This document shows, one piece after another, positions 24,657 through 33,482 of a stretch of 47,983 bases of DNA (positions are counted from its first letter, which is position 1; the number at the start of each line of letters is the position of its first letter). This DNA comes from Tetragenococcus muriaticus DSM 15685 (GTDB taxonomy: Bacteria > Bacillota > Bacilli > Lactobacillales > Enterococcaceae), in the NCBI RefSeq assembly GCF_000423785.1, contig NZ_AUIQ01000012.1:1-47983 (forward strand), given 5' to 3'. The position numbers and the translations under genes are program-made. A model generated the notes under the pieces. That model was not told where the DNA came from, did no database searches, and was given only the letters and a program-made list of their open reading frames with translations.

Positions 24657-25298
24657 CTATAAATCAAATAAATTACTTTCAACTAGTGACTGAGCTGTCC
24701 CATCTATTTCTACTTCTTTAGGAGTGCATAAAAATATCTCGTCTGCTACTCGCTTGATATCACCGTCTTCAGCGTACACTGTCCCCGTTAGAAAATCGAC
24801 AATACGACGGGCTTGGGTTTCTTCAATCAAACGAAAGTTAACAAGTACTGATTGACCTCCAATGACATACTTAGCAACTGTCATTGCTTCTGCATACGCC
24901 CTAGGCTCAATGATCATAATTTTACCTGACTGATGTTGTTGTGTTTGTTTAGGCTGATTTGCTTTCATCTCAACTACGTTATTTTCTGAGCGGTTTGGAG
25001 TTGGCGTTTGTTGTCTTACTCTTTGTTCATTCGGTCGTTTATTTTCAGTCATACGTGTGTTTTGTAACGACTGTTTTTCTGGTTGAGCCTTTTCATACAT
25101 TGGTTTACGAACAGACGCCCTCGCATTGGAAGCTTGTGAGGTTGAACTTTTTTTCTGACTAGGCGCTGATTTTTTTGCCGTACGATTTTGCTGTACTGTT
25201 TTTGCTGCCACTTTTTGTGTTTGTTCTCTTTGTTCATTTCCCGCATATTCTTCATCTTCCAAACCAAAAAACGTTGAAACTCTTTCCATAAAAGACAT
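24657..25298 (-). CDS. sepF: Cell division protein SepF
   Basis: A 213-residue FtsZ-binding protein (YlmF). The N-terminus is an amphipathic membrane anchor (MSFMERVSTFFGLEDEEYAG), residues 20-125 are a basic, Gln/Ser-rich disordered linker, and the C-terminal 85 residues are the SepF core (IMIIEPRAYAEAMTVAKYVIGGQSVLVNF and RIVDFLTGTVYAEDGDIKRVADEIFLCTP). SepF tethers FtsZ filaments to the membrane and bundles them. The linker is longer than in Bacillus SepF (about 150 residues in total). GGAGG precedes the ATG. It follows ylmE directly. Confidence 0.96.
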   Translation of the reverse strand: MSFMERVSTFFGLEDEEYAGNEQREQTQKVAAKTVQQNRTAKKSAPSQKKSSTSQASNARASVRKPMYEKAQPEKQSLQNTRMTENKRPNEQRVRQQTPTPNRSENNVVEMKANQPKQTQQHQSGKIMIIEPRAYAEAMTVAKYVIGGQSVLVNFRLIEETQARRIVDFLTGTVYAEDGDIKRVADEIFLCTPKEVEIDGTAQSLVESNLFDL

Positions 25299-25312
25299 GT
25301 CACGCCCTCCTT

Positions 25313-25987
25313 CTAATTTTTAAATAAAGATGTCCCCACTCTAATAAAAGTCGCTCCTTCTTGTATCGCAATTGAAAAATCATTACTCATTCCCATACTT
25401 GTTTGAGTACAAGGAGCATAATCTAACCCTTTTTCTTGAATCATTTCTTGTAAGCTTTTTAGTTTAGCAAAAAGTTCATGTTGTTCTTCTTGAGTCGATT
25501 GTAACGGAGCTAAAGTCATCAAGCCGATCACTTTTATTTTATCAAAGGGTGCTAATTGCTCAACAAAATCTTCTAAGTTTGCATCAGCAATTCCTTGTTT
25601 GGAAATCTCTCCACTTACATTAACTTCTATAAAACAACAAACCGTTGTCTTTGCTCTTTTTTGAATCTCACTGGCAAGTTTCAAGCTATCTAAAGCATGA
25701 AAATAATCCACTTCATTTATGATAGACTTTACTTTTCTTCGTTGTAAATTTCCAATAAAATGCCACGAAAGATCAGTAAAATGACTCATTTCTTCTTTTT
25801 TTGCTAAAAATTGATCAGCTCGATTTTCAGCTAAATGTTTGACCCCCTGATTAGCCAATTCAATTGTTTGTGCAGTATCTACTGACTTTGTCACGCCAAC
25901 TAATGTGACTTCTGTGCTAGAACGTGAAGCAAGAGCACAAGAATCCTGTATCTCTTGCTTCACCTCCCGCAAGTTATCAGAAATCAT
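25313..25987 (-). CDS. ylmE: YggS/YlmE-family PLP-binding protein
   Basis: A 224-residue PLP homeostasis protein with the fold of alanine racemase N-terminal domains. The PLP lysine is in VTLVGVTKSVDTAQ near residue 34; other conserved parts are HLAENRADQF, WHFIGNLQRRKVK, FIEVNVSGEISKQG, GLMTLAP and SMGMSNDFSIAIQEGATFIRVGTSLF. Homologues keep free PLP in balance; no catalytic reaction is proven. It stands between ftsZ and sepF, the normal place. AAGGAGG precedes the ATG. Confidence 0.95.
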   Translation of the reverse strand: MISDNLREVKQEIQDSCALASRSSTEVTLVGVTKSVDTAQTIELANQGVKHLAENRADQFLAKKEEMSHFTDLSWHFIGNLQRRKVKSIINEVDYFHALDSLKLASEIQKRAKTTVCCFIEVNVSGEISKQGIADANLEDFVEQLAPFDKIKVIGLMTLAPLQSTQEEQHELFAKLKSLQEMIQEKGLDYAPCTQTSMGMSNDFSIAIQEGATFIRVGTSLFKN

Positions 25988-26000
25988 GTGCTCTTCCTCC

Positions 26001-27248
26001 TTATCTTTTACGACGGAAAAATGGGGGTGTATCTAGTTCGTCGTCGTCGGATTTTGGTGTATCTCTTTTGAAAGTATCAAAATCTTTTTTTTCGATTTCT
26101 TCAAATTGTGTATCATCAATTTTAGGTCGGGTACTTTCTTCTTTTTTTCGAATGTCCCAGTCTGAAAAACTATTACTTTCTTCTCTTTGCGTAGGTTGTG
26201 CTTGGTCCATATCATAAAGTGGTCTTTTCGCGCTTGTTTGATTTTGGCTTTGGTTTTGTCTAGAAGCGCTACCGGGCTTTTTTTCGCTTTTTGTAGGATC
26301 AATTCCTGTTGCAATTACCGTCACACTAATTTCATCTTCCAACTCTTCATTAATAGATGTTCCTAAAATAATATTTACATCACCTGTTGAAGATTGGGAA
26401 ACAATATCAGAAGCATCTTGTGCTTCAAATAAAGTCATATCTAAACCACCTGTAATGTTAAGCAACACTTGTTCTGCCCCATCAATAGATGTTTCCAATA
26501 ATGGAGAGGAAATGGCTTTTTTGGTTGCTTCAACAACGCGCTCCTCACCACTAGCAACACCAATACCCATTAATGCTGTTCCTTGATTTTTCATTACTGT
26601 TTTAACATCAGCAAAGTCCAAGTTTACATAGCCAGGAGCTGTTATTAAATCAGAAATACCTTGAACCCCTTGACGTAACACATTATCTGCTTCACGAAAA
26701 GCTTCCAGCATTGGAGTTTTCTTATCAACAACTTCTAATAGTCGGTTATTTGAAATAATCAATAATGTATCCACATTATCTTTTAATTGAGCAATACCTT
26801 CTGCGGCAAAATGACCACGTTTTGGACCTTCAAAAGTAAAAGGGCGTGTTACAACGCCAACAGTCAGTGCGTCCAATTCTTTAGCAATACTTGCTACAAT
26901 TGGTGCAGCACCGGTACCAGTACCGCCTCCCATACCAGCAGTGATAAAGATCATATCAGCTCCACCAAGAGCATCGCGAATAGCATCCTCACTTTCTTCA
27001 GTCGATTTTTGTCCAACTTCTGGTTGTGAACCAGCCCCTAAACCTTGTGTAAATTTAGGGCCTAATTGTATAACTGTTTCTGCTTTTGAATTTTTTAAAG
27101 CTTGCACATCAGTATTGACAGCAATAAATTCAACGCCTTTGACGTTTTCTTCAATCATACGATTGACGGCATTACCGCCTCCACCGCCAACGCCGATCAC
27201 TTTGATCACTGCACCTTCGTTGACGATATTATCCATTGAAAATTCCAT
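26001..27248 (-). CDS. ftsZ: Cell division GTPase FtsZ
   Basis: A 415-residue tubulin-like GTPase that builds the Z ring. The N-terminal GTP-binding segment is [18 protein letters not shown], the tubulin signature [12 protein letters not shown] lies near residues 104-115, and the T7 synergy loop includes [12 protein letters not shown]. Residues 320-400 are a disordered linker and the last 15 ([15 protein letters not shown]) are the C-terminal peptide that docks FtsA and SepF. It lies 23 bases after ftsA with AAAGGAAG upstream of the start. Confidence 0.98.
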   Translation of the reverse strand: MEFSMDNIVNEGAVIKVIGVGGGGGNAVNRMIEENVKGVEFIAVNTDVQALKNSKAETVIQLGPKFTQGLGAGSQPEVGQKSTEESEDAIRDALGGADMIFITAGMGGGTGTGAAPIVASIAKELDALTVGVVTRPFTFEGPKRGHFAAEGIAQLKDNVDTLLIISNNRLLEVVDKKTPMLEAFREADNVLRQGVQGISDLITAPGYVNLDFADVKTVMKNQGTALMGIGVASGEERVVEATKKAISSPLLETSIDGAEQVLLNITGGLDMTLFEAQDASDIVSQSSTGDVNIILGTSINEELEDEISVTVIATGIDPTKSEKKPGSASRQNQSQNQTSAKRPLYDMDQAQPTQREESNSFSDWDIRKKEESTRPKIDDTQFEEIEKKDFDTFKRDTPKSDDDELDTPPFFRRKR

Positions 27249-27271
27249 AGTCTATCTTCCTTTCACGGTTA

Positions 27272-28603
27272 TTATTCAAAAATGTTCGAGAAAAAGTTTT
27301 TGACCTTATCGCCAAAACCTTCTTTAGGCTCTGTCTCTTCTGGTTCTTGATAGTTTTGTTCTTCTGGTTCATACGACGTTTGTTCGTATATGGGTTGTTC
27401 TCTTGTATAAGATTGCGGCGTTTCTTGAATTTGAGTCGGTTCACCAGTTACAGCACTTTTAGCTAGCTGATAAACATCTCCAAGTTCAGCTGTATATTCT
27501 AGGATACTTATCACATTTGTAAAAACAGGGTTCCTAAGCCCCATATGATTTGGTACATGTAATTTTACATTCACACCAAAAATTTCTTGTGCCAGTTCTA
27601 CTACTCCTGGGAGACTCGCAGCGCCTCCAGACAGCACAATCCCGCCTGGTAATTCTAATGCCTCAATATCATCAAGAGCCTCTTTTGCTTTCATAAAGAT
27701 TTGTTCAAGCCGAGCTTCGATAATTTCTGATAAATACCGTTCGTCCACATTTACCGGTTCTGATTGTCCAATAACATCTACTGGGAATTCTTCACTAGTA
27801 GATGTCCTATCAGGGTAAGCATCCCCATAGTTAATTTTTAATGCTTCTGCATTGTTAAACGATGTATTTAGCACAGTAGAAATGTCTTTTGTTACATATT
27901 CTCCGCCTTCTTGATCTACATAAGTAAATTTCAATTGTTTATTATGCATTACAGCCGCTGTAGTTTGACCACCACCAATATCAATAACTGTAGTTCCAAA
28001 GTCTTGTTCGCCATCTGAAAGAATCGAACTTGTTAAAGCTAATGGAGCAATAACCATTTCGTCGATAAATAAACCCGCCTCTTCAACGCATTTACGAACA
28101 TTATGAATGATCGTCTTAGGGCCGGTAAAAACTACACCATTTATTTCTAAACGAACACCAATCATCCCTCTAGGGTCTTTAATACCTTCAAAACCGTCAA
28201 CGGTAAAATCTTGTGGCAGAATCGTGATCATTTGTCTTTCAGGAGGGATAGAACGGACAAGAGCCGCGGACGCCACGTTTCGAACATCTTCATCTGTTAT
28301 CTCTTTCGATTCATTGTTAACAGCAATCATGCCTTGGCAGTTTTCAACCTCTAAAAGATTGGCAGGCAAACCAACACAAACATTACGAATTTGTATTCCT
28401 GCTTTTTCTTCTGCCTGTGTAACAGCACGTTGAATTGCTTGAACCGTTTTATCAATATCGATCACAATTCCTCGATCGATCCCTTCTGATTTTGCATTTC
28501 CTACACCAATAATGTTCATTTGGCCTTCTACATATTCTGCAACAACAACTTTTACCGAAGTCGTGCCAATATCTAGTCCAACATACATTCCAGTTTTAGC
28601 CAT
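27272..28603 (-). CDS. ftsA: Cell division protein FtsA
   Basis: A 443-residue actin-like ATPase that anchors FtsZ to the membrane. It has the phosphate-1 motif YVGLDIGTTSVKVVVAEY (residues 7-24), the SHS2/1C domain around 85-165, phosphate-2 TVIDIGGGQTTAAVM and the adenosine region GGIVLSGGAASLPGV. A Gln/Glu/Pro/Tyr-rich linker (about 395-430) leads to a C-terminal amphipathic membrane helix (GFGDKVKNFFSNIFE). GGAGGG precedes the ATG. The 168 bases before it may carry an internal promoter (extended -10 TATGGTAAAAT on the minus strand), so ftsAZ may be partly independent of mraZ. Confidence 0.97.
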   Translation of the reverse strand: MAKTGMYVGLDIGTTSVKVVVAEYVEGQMNIIGVGNAKSEGIDRGIVIDIDKTVQAIQRAVTQAEEKAGIQIRNVCVGLPANLLEVENCQGMIAVNNESKEITDEDVRNVASAALVRSIPPERQMITILPQDFTVDGFEGIKDPRGMIGVRLEINGVVFTGPKTIIHNVRKCVEEAGLFIDEMVIAPLALTSSILSDGEQDFGTTVIDIGGGQTTAAVMHNKQLKFTYVDQEGGEYVTKDISTVLNTSFNNAEALKINYGDAYPDRTSTSEEFPVDVIGQSEPVNVDERYLSEIIEARLEQIFMKAKEALDDIEALELPGGIVLSGGAASLPGVVELAQEIFGVNVKLHVPNHMGLRNPVFTNVISILEYTAELGDVYQLAKSAVTGEPTQIQETPQSYTREQPIYEQTSYEPEEQNYQEPEETEPKEGFGDKVKNFFSNIFE

Positions 28604-28771
28604 GGCTGGGATTCCCTCCTACTTTTTTGCATCTATCGCAAATAAAAATTGTTCATATTTATGTTTTTAAAGTCTTCCATTATTCACTGTGACTAATTTT
28701 ACCATAGTTAAGGCGTTTTGAGAAAGAAGTTAATGAAAAATATTCAGATATTTAGCCTAAAAATTATATTT

Positions 28772-29773
28772 TTACTCAGCTTCGTTTCCATCCTGTTCGT
28801 CTTCTGTTGAATTTTCATCATATGGACGTACAAAAATGCCAACTTCCATATCAACAATACCATTATCATCCATTTCTTGTGCTACTTGTGGATAGTATTG
28901 CATTTGTTGCTCCATATTAGAAATGTTTACTATTACCCGGTTTCCATCGTTCATAAAAATCGTTAATAACTCTTCATTATTTCTTGAAGGTGTGTAGTTG
29001 ATTTGTGAAACGTCACTTTGGATTTCATCCGGGAGATTATAATAATTTTCAATCGTCGGCATAATTTGGTTTTGAGAGTTAAAGTTTTCTAAAATGACTT
29101 TATTTTCATCTGCCCTTTCCTCTGGTTGTCTAACTACCTCTCCATTTTCTAAAATAGGATAATACTTTTTATCCTCAGCCAATAAGGAAACCTCTTCGTG
29201 CTCAGTAACATCAATTGTAAATTGATTTAATGCAGAAAACTTAATTTCAGCATTTTTCACTCTAGGAAGCTCCTGAACAATTTTTCTGGTAAACTCTTCG
29301 CGATCCAAATACTGACTCCATAATTTCTGGCCTACTTGCAAATCAGAAGAAGCAATAATTTCTTGTGAATCAATATTTTGGTTTCCCTCCACCTCTACTT
29401 TAGATAAACTATTTAAAGGAGAAATATAATAAAGGGTGACAAGTAGAGGAATAGTAAAAAGCGTGATGAGTATAAATAAACGCTTATGTAATTGTTTATG
29501 ATGACTTTTTAGCTTAGGCAGACGATCAGTAAAAGAAGTAGACTTGTCCTTTCCTTGTTCTTGGTCATTATTATTTTCCGTAAAATCTCCTTCTTGGTTT
29601 TCTTCAGAAATTTCCGCAGGATTTGTTGGTTTACTTGTCTCTTCTTTTTCTCCGCTTCCATCTTTTTCTTTTAAGTATCGTTGGTGTTCTTTTTGCCAAG
29701 GAGTTAAATTCTCTTCATTCTCTTCTTCTCTTTTTTTTGAAGAATTACGGTTAAATATTCCTTTTTTACTGAT
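28772..29773 (-). CDS. divIB: Cell division protein DivIB/FtsQ, apparent AUC start
   Basis: A 333-residue membrane protein. Residues 1-98 are a charged cytosolic tail (KKGIFNRN, then LTPWQKEHQRYLKEKDGS), 99-117 one membrane helix, 126-195 the POTRA domain (VEVEGNQNIDSQEIIASSDL), and the end is an acidic C-terminal tail. It forms a complex with FtsL and DivIC that activates septal synthesis. The only standard start in frame is a GTG at 29392 that would remove tail and membrane helix and has no sense as a start. The frame is open upstream to an ATC at 29773, eight bases after AAGGAGG, followed by AGT AAA AAA. No ATG, GTG or TTG lies near in that frame. I use ATC as start. Confidence 0.85.
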   Translation of the reverse strand: MSKKGIFNRNSSKKREEENEENLTPWQKEHQRYLKEKDGSGEKEETSKPTNPAEISEENQEGDFTENNNDQEQGKDKSTSFTDRLPKLKSHHKQLHKRLFILITLFTIPLLVTLYYISPLNSLSKVEVEGNQNIDSQEIIASSDLQVGQKLWSQYLDREEFTRKIVQELPRVKNAEIKFSALNQFTIDVTEHEEVSLLAEDKKYYPILENGEVVRQPEERADENKVILENFNSQNQIMPTIENYYNLPDEIQSDVSQINYTPSRNNEELLTIFMNDGNRVIVNISNMEQQMQYYPQVAQEMDDNGIVDMEVGIFVRPYDENSTEDEQDGNEAE

Positions 29774-29811
29774 GGTATTCGCCTCCTTTGCTAAGTTTGG
29801 CTTTACTGTTA

Positions 29812-30903
29812 TTAAATAATGGTTTGAATAAATTGGTATAAGCGTTTAGAAGCATCAGGAATGCCTTGCTTTTTTGTTTGCTCTATCATTTGTTGCAAAA
29901 GGGCTTCATCTTCCATAATTTCGTCCACAGTAGCCACTAAGTTTTCTGCGGTTAATTCGTCATCTTGGAGCATTTTTGCTGCTCCTTCTTTAACTAAACT
30001 CATCGCATTTTTTGTTTGATGGTCATTTGTTACATAAGGACTCGGGATTAATACAGCTGGTAATCCTAAACCAGTAAACTCTGCAATCGAAGTTGCTCCT
30101 GCTCGTCCAACCAATAAATCACAATTTACCATTACTTCTGTCATATTTTTGATATAAGGTTGGATACTAATATTAGTAAAAGCATCTTTGTTCATACCAA
30201 TCGATTCATTAATTTCTTCATAGTAACGTTCACCAGAAGCATATAGTACTTGATAATCCTTTTTAGCAAACTCAGGAAGAGCTGCGACAACAGCTTGGTT
30301 AACTTTTAACGCCCCTTGGCTACCCCCAAATATTAAAACTGTCTTTTTTGCCGGGTCTAAATCAAATTTATGTAACACGTCTGACGGTTGCATCCCTACT
30401 ACTTCTTGAGCCCTTGGATTTCCCACTAGTATCGTTTTATTTTTAGGGAAATACTGGGATGCATCAGAAAAAGCAAGTCCAATTTTATCCACATAACGCG
30501 CTAAAAATTTATTTGTAATTCCTGGAACACTATTTTGTTCGTGAACTACTGTAGGAACCCCTAACTTTGCAGCAGCATAAACAACGGCCCCAGAAACATA
30601 GCCCCCAGTACCAAGGACTACATCTGGTTGAAAATCACTTATGATTCTTTTTGCTTGCTTAATACTTTTTAAAAATAATTGAATGGTCTTCAAATTTTCA
30701 AACGTCAACTTACGTTTAAACCCTTGAACTTCTAGTGTTAAAAAAGGGATATCTGTTTGGGGCAAAATCTTATTCTCCATTCCTCGTTCTGCCCCCACGT
30801 ATAAAAAACTAGAATCGGGCTCTACACTTTTTACATAATTAATAAAAGCTAACCCTGGATAGATGTGACCACCTGTGCCGCCACCTGTGACTAGTACTCT
30901 CAT
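29812..30903 (-). CDS. murG: MurG, lipid II-forming GlcNAc transferase
   Basis: A 363-residue peripheral membrane glycosyltransferase that adds GlcNAc to lipid I to make lipid II. Motifs are [11 protein letters not shown] (residues 7-17), [26 protein letters not shown] and the UDP-binding [26 protein letters not shown]. The start overlaps the murD stop by four bases, so translation is coupled. The divIB start lies 38 bases past its stop. Length and motifs are normal. Confidence 0.97.
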   Translation of the reverse strand: MRVLVTGGGTGGHIYPGLAFINYVKSVEPDSSFLYVGAERGMENKILPQTDIPFLTLEVQGFKRKLTFENLKTIQLFLKSIKQAKRIISDFQPDVVLGTGGYVSGAVVYAAAKLGVPTVVHEQNSVPGITNKFLARYVDKIGLAFSDASQYFPKNKTILVGNPRAQEVVGMQPSDVLHKFDLDPAKKTVLIFGGSQGALKVNQAVVAALPEFAKKDYQVLYASGERYYEEINESIGMNKDAFTNISIQPYIKNMTEVMVNCDLLVGRAGATSIAEFTGLGLPAVLIPSPYVTNDHQTKNAMSLVKEGAAKMLQDDELTAENLVATVDEIMEDEALLQQMIEQTKKQGIPDASKRLYQFIQTII

Positions 30904-32288
30904 TGACTGCTCCTTTTCATTTGCCTCAACTGTTCAACTGCTGACATAAAACGTTCTCCGCGAATTTCAAAATTATCATATTGGTCCCAACTTGCATTAG
31001 CAGGAGACAACAAAACGGCATCGCCTCTTTCCCCTAGTTCAAAGGCAGTATTTACTGCTGTTTCAGCATTTTCAGCAAAATATATGCTAGTAATACCTGC
31101 TTTTTGAGCAGCTTCTTCCAGTTTATATTTTGTTTGGCCAAATAATACTATCGCTTTGATACCACTTAATGAAGAAACCAATGGATCAAAATCATTGCCT
31201 CGATCTAAACCACCACACAATAAAATAAGTTTATGCGGATCAAAACCTTCTAAAGCTTTTTGTGTTGCCAAAATATTCGTTGCTTTAGAATCATTGTAAA
31301 ACGCAATATCATCCACTTTGCCAATATATTGCGTACGGTGCTTAACGCCTGAAAAACTACGTAAAGTATCTGCAATAGTTTGAACATTTATTCCCCAAAG
31401 AGCAGCTGTCGCAATAGCTGTTAGTGCGTTTTCTATATTATGGGTGCCTGGTATTCCAATTTCATCAGCTGCCAGAATAGCTTCATCCTTATAATAAAGT
31501 TGGCCATGATATAAATAAGCCCCATTTACTACTTCTTTAGTAGAAAATGGAATCACTTTGGCCTTTGTCTTTTGTGCTAATTCTCGAATCTCTTTTTGAT
31601 CCCAATTTAAAACGAGAGAATCATCATAACTCATATTTTGCTGAATTCGCCATTTAGCAGCTACATAGTTTTCCCAGCTGCCATGATAATCTAAATGGGC
31701 TTCATATAAATTAGTAAGTACAGCAATTTTAGGATGAAACTGTTCAGTCCCCATTAATTGGAAACTCGATATCTCCATTACAAGACAATCATTACTTTCG
31801 ACTTTTTTTGCTATTGTACTTGCTGGATAGCCAATATTCCCTGCCAAATGTGCTTTAGAATCAACCATACCAGCATTTAAAATATGCTCTATCATAGTGG
31901 TAGTGGTTGTCTTGCCATTTGTTCCAGTAATAGCAATGACTGGAGCTTCAGCAATTTGGTAAGCTAGTTCGACTTCCGTAATAATAGGAAGCCCTTTTTC
32001 TTGTGCTTTTTGAACTAATGGGTGAGTATAAGGAATGCCAGGATTTTTCACCATCATAAAAAAATCCTCGTCTAACAGCTCAATTGGATGACTGCCACAA
32101 ATCACTTTGATCCCTAAAGCTAATAAATCTTGGGCTTCTGGGTTTTCTTTAAACGGTTTTCCGTCATTAACGGTAACAAATGCGCCCAACTCATGTAATG
32201 TTTTGGCCGCACTCACCCCGCTTTTAGCTAATCCCAAAACAAGTATTTTTTTATTTTGATAGGTTGTAACGTTTTTCAACTTTTTCAT
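30900..32288 (-). CDS. murD: MurD, D-glutamate ligase
   Basis: A 462-residue cytosolic ligase that adds D-Glu to UDP-MurNAc-L-Ala. It shows the Rossmann start [18 protein letters not shown], the ATP loop [49 protein letters not shown] and NDSKATN. The start is unsure: the frame opens at TTG 32297 without a ribosome site; the ATG at 32288 is directly behind CAGGAG; a TTG at 32279 has better spacing (nine bases). I give the ATG because it resembles the usual MKK N-terminus. It follows mraY and overlaps murG. Confidence 0.95.
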   Translation of the reverse strand: MKKLKNVTTYQNKKILVLGLAKSGVSAAKTLHELGAFVTVNDGKPFKENPEAQDLLALGIKVICGSHPIELLDEDFFMMVKNPGIPYTHPLVQKAQEKGLPIITEVELAYQIAEAPVIAITGTNGKTTTTTMIEHILNAGMVDSKAHLAGNIGYPASTIAKKVESNDCLVMEISSFQLMGTEQFHPKIAVLTNLYEAHLDYHGSWENYVAAKWRIQQNMSYDDSLVLNWDQKEIRELAQKTKAKVIPFSTKEVVNGAYLYHGQLYYKDEAILAADEIGIPGTHNIENALTAIATAALWGINVQTIADTLRSFSGVKHRTQYIGKVDDIAFYNDSKATNILATQKALEGFDPHKLILLCGGLDRGNDFDPLVSSLSGIKAIVLFGQTKYKLEEAAQKAGITSIYFAENAETAVNTAFELGERGDAVLLSPANASWDQYDNFEIRGERFMSAVEQLRQMKRSSQ

Positions 32289-32321
32289 CTCCTGCAAGTA
32301 TTAACTGCTATTTTTATTTCA

Positions 32322-33287
32322 TTAATTTAAACAAATGATTAAAGTAATAAGAGAAAAAATAAAAGCGGTCGTCCAAAATATACCATCAATTTTCCATTCA
32401 GACCAGCCGCCCATTTCAAAATGATGATGAATAGGCGACATTTTAAACAGACGTTTTCCTGTTAATTTGAAACTAACCACTTGTAAGATGACACTTGCTG
32501 TTTCAATCACATAGATCATTCCAATAAGTAACAAGGTCCATTCCTGATGTAAAAGAATAGAAATAGCTGCCAACAAACCACCTAAAGCAAGAGAACCTAC
32601 ATCCCCCATGAAAATCTTAGCTGGTTTACGGTTATAAAGAAAGAAACCTACTAAGGCTCCTACTACACTTAAGCAAACGATTAAAATATCTAATTGGTTC
32701 TGGTACCAAGCAATTATTGCATAAGTCGTAAAAGAAATGATTGCAAGTCCTGAAACGAGCCCATCAATCCCATCAGCTAAATTTACAGCGTTGGAAAAAC
32801 CAACTAACCAAAATATGACGAACAATCCATAAAAAACGGATAATGGAACAGCTAGACCAAAAAAGTTTAACGTATTTATGTTTCCTTCATACAAAAAAAC
32901 CAAATAAAAGACAAGCGCACCTACGATTTGTCCTATCAACTTTTGCATTGATGTTAAGCCCATATTTTGTTTTTTGAACACTTTGATAAAATCATCTAGA
33001 AAACCTAATAAACCATAAAGCATTAAAACAAAAAGCAAAATTAAAAGCGATGGGGTCAGCTCTGTTTGCCATAGACCAACCCAAACGCTCGTAATAACTG
33101 AACCAACTAAAAAAACGAGACCACCCATTGTCGGAGTTCCAGCTTTTACGTTATGCCATTTCGGCCCTTCTTCACGGATCTCTTGTCCATATTTTTTCAT
33201 CTGGAAATAACCAATAAATAATGGCGTTAAGATGACTGTTATCGCAAAACCACTCGCAATCGGCAGAATCATTTTTGTCCAATCCAT
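32322..33287 (-). CDS. mraY: MraY, phospho-MurNAc-pentapeptide transferase
   Basis: A 321-residue enzyme with ten membrane segments that makes lipid I from UDP-MurNAc-pentapeptide and undecaprenyl phosphate. Catalytic and substrate motifs are [20 protein letters not shown] (Asp pair), [24 protein letters not shown] and [17 protein letters not shown]. It follows the PBP2X gene, from which it is separated by a 196-base stretch holding a decayed PASTA remnant. AGGGAGAG precedes the ATG. Distinct from the TagO paralogue at 11599-12735. Confidence 0.97.
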   Translation of the reverse strand: MDWTKMILPIASGFAITVILTPLFIGYFQMKKYGQEIREEGPKWHNVKAGTPTMGGLVFLVGSVITSVWVGLWQTELTPSLLILLFVLMLYGLLGFLDDFIKVFKKQNMGLTSMQKLIGQIVGALVFYLVFLYEGNINTLNFFGLAVPLSVFYGLFVIFWLVGFSNAVNLADGIDGLVSGLAIISFTTYAIIAWYQNQLDILIVCLSVVGALVGFFLYNRKPAKIFMGDVGSLALGGLLAAISILLHQEWTLLLIGMIYVIETASVILQVVSFKLTGKRLFKMSPIHHHFEMGGWSEWKIDGIFWTTAFIFSLITLIICLN

Positions 33288-33360
33288 ATTCTTTCTCTCC
33301 CTATATCCAATATATCATTTATCGTAAATTTTTAACTTTCATTATCGGCTAATGTAAAAC

Positions 33361-33480
33361 TTAATTATCATCTGTAATTTGATTATAAACTGCAACGCTC
33401 TGTTCGGTACATAATTTTCTCCCTCAAATTCAACTTTCATTTTTTGCACATTACTAACTGCAGCATCGGCATCTAAGTTA
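33361..33480 (-). pseudogene. Decayed PASTA-like C-terminal extension of PBP2X
   Basis: Directly after the PBP2X stop, the same frame continues with protein-like sequence: NLDADAAVSNVQKMKVEFEG, then ENYV. A shift to the next frame then continues TEQSVAVYNQITDDN and ends in TAA (33361-33363). The joined product reads like a degenerate PASTA domain (hydrophobic strand, charged strand, QSVAVYNQI in place of QSPAAGTKV). Many Lactobacillales PBP2X proteins carry C-terminal PASTA domains. So one stop codon and one frameshift appear to have cut it off. The coding resemblance is seen directly; its PASTA origin is inferred. Confidence 0.6.
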
Positions 33481-33482
33481 CG

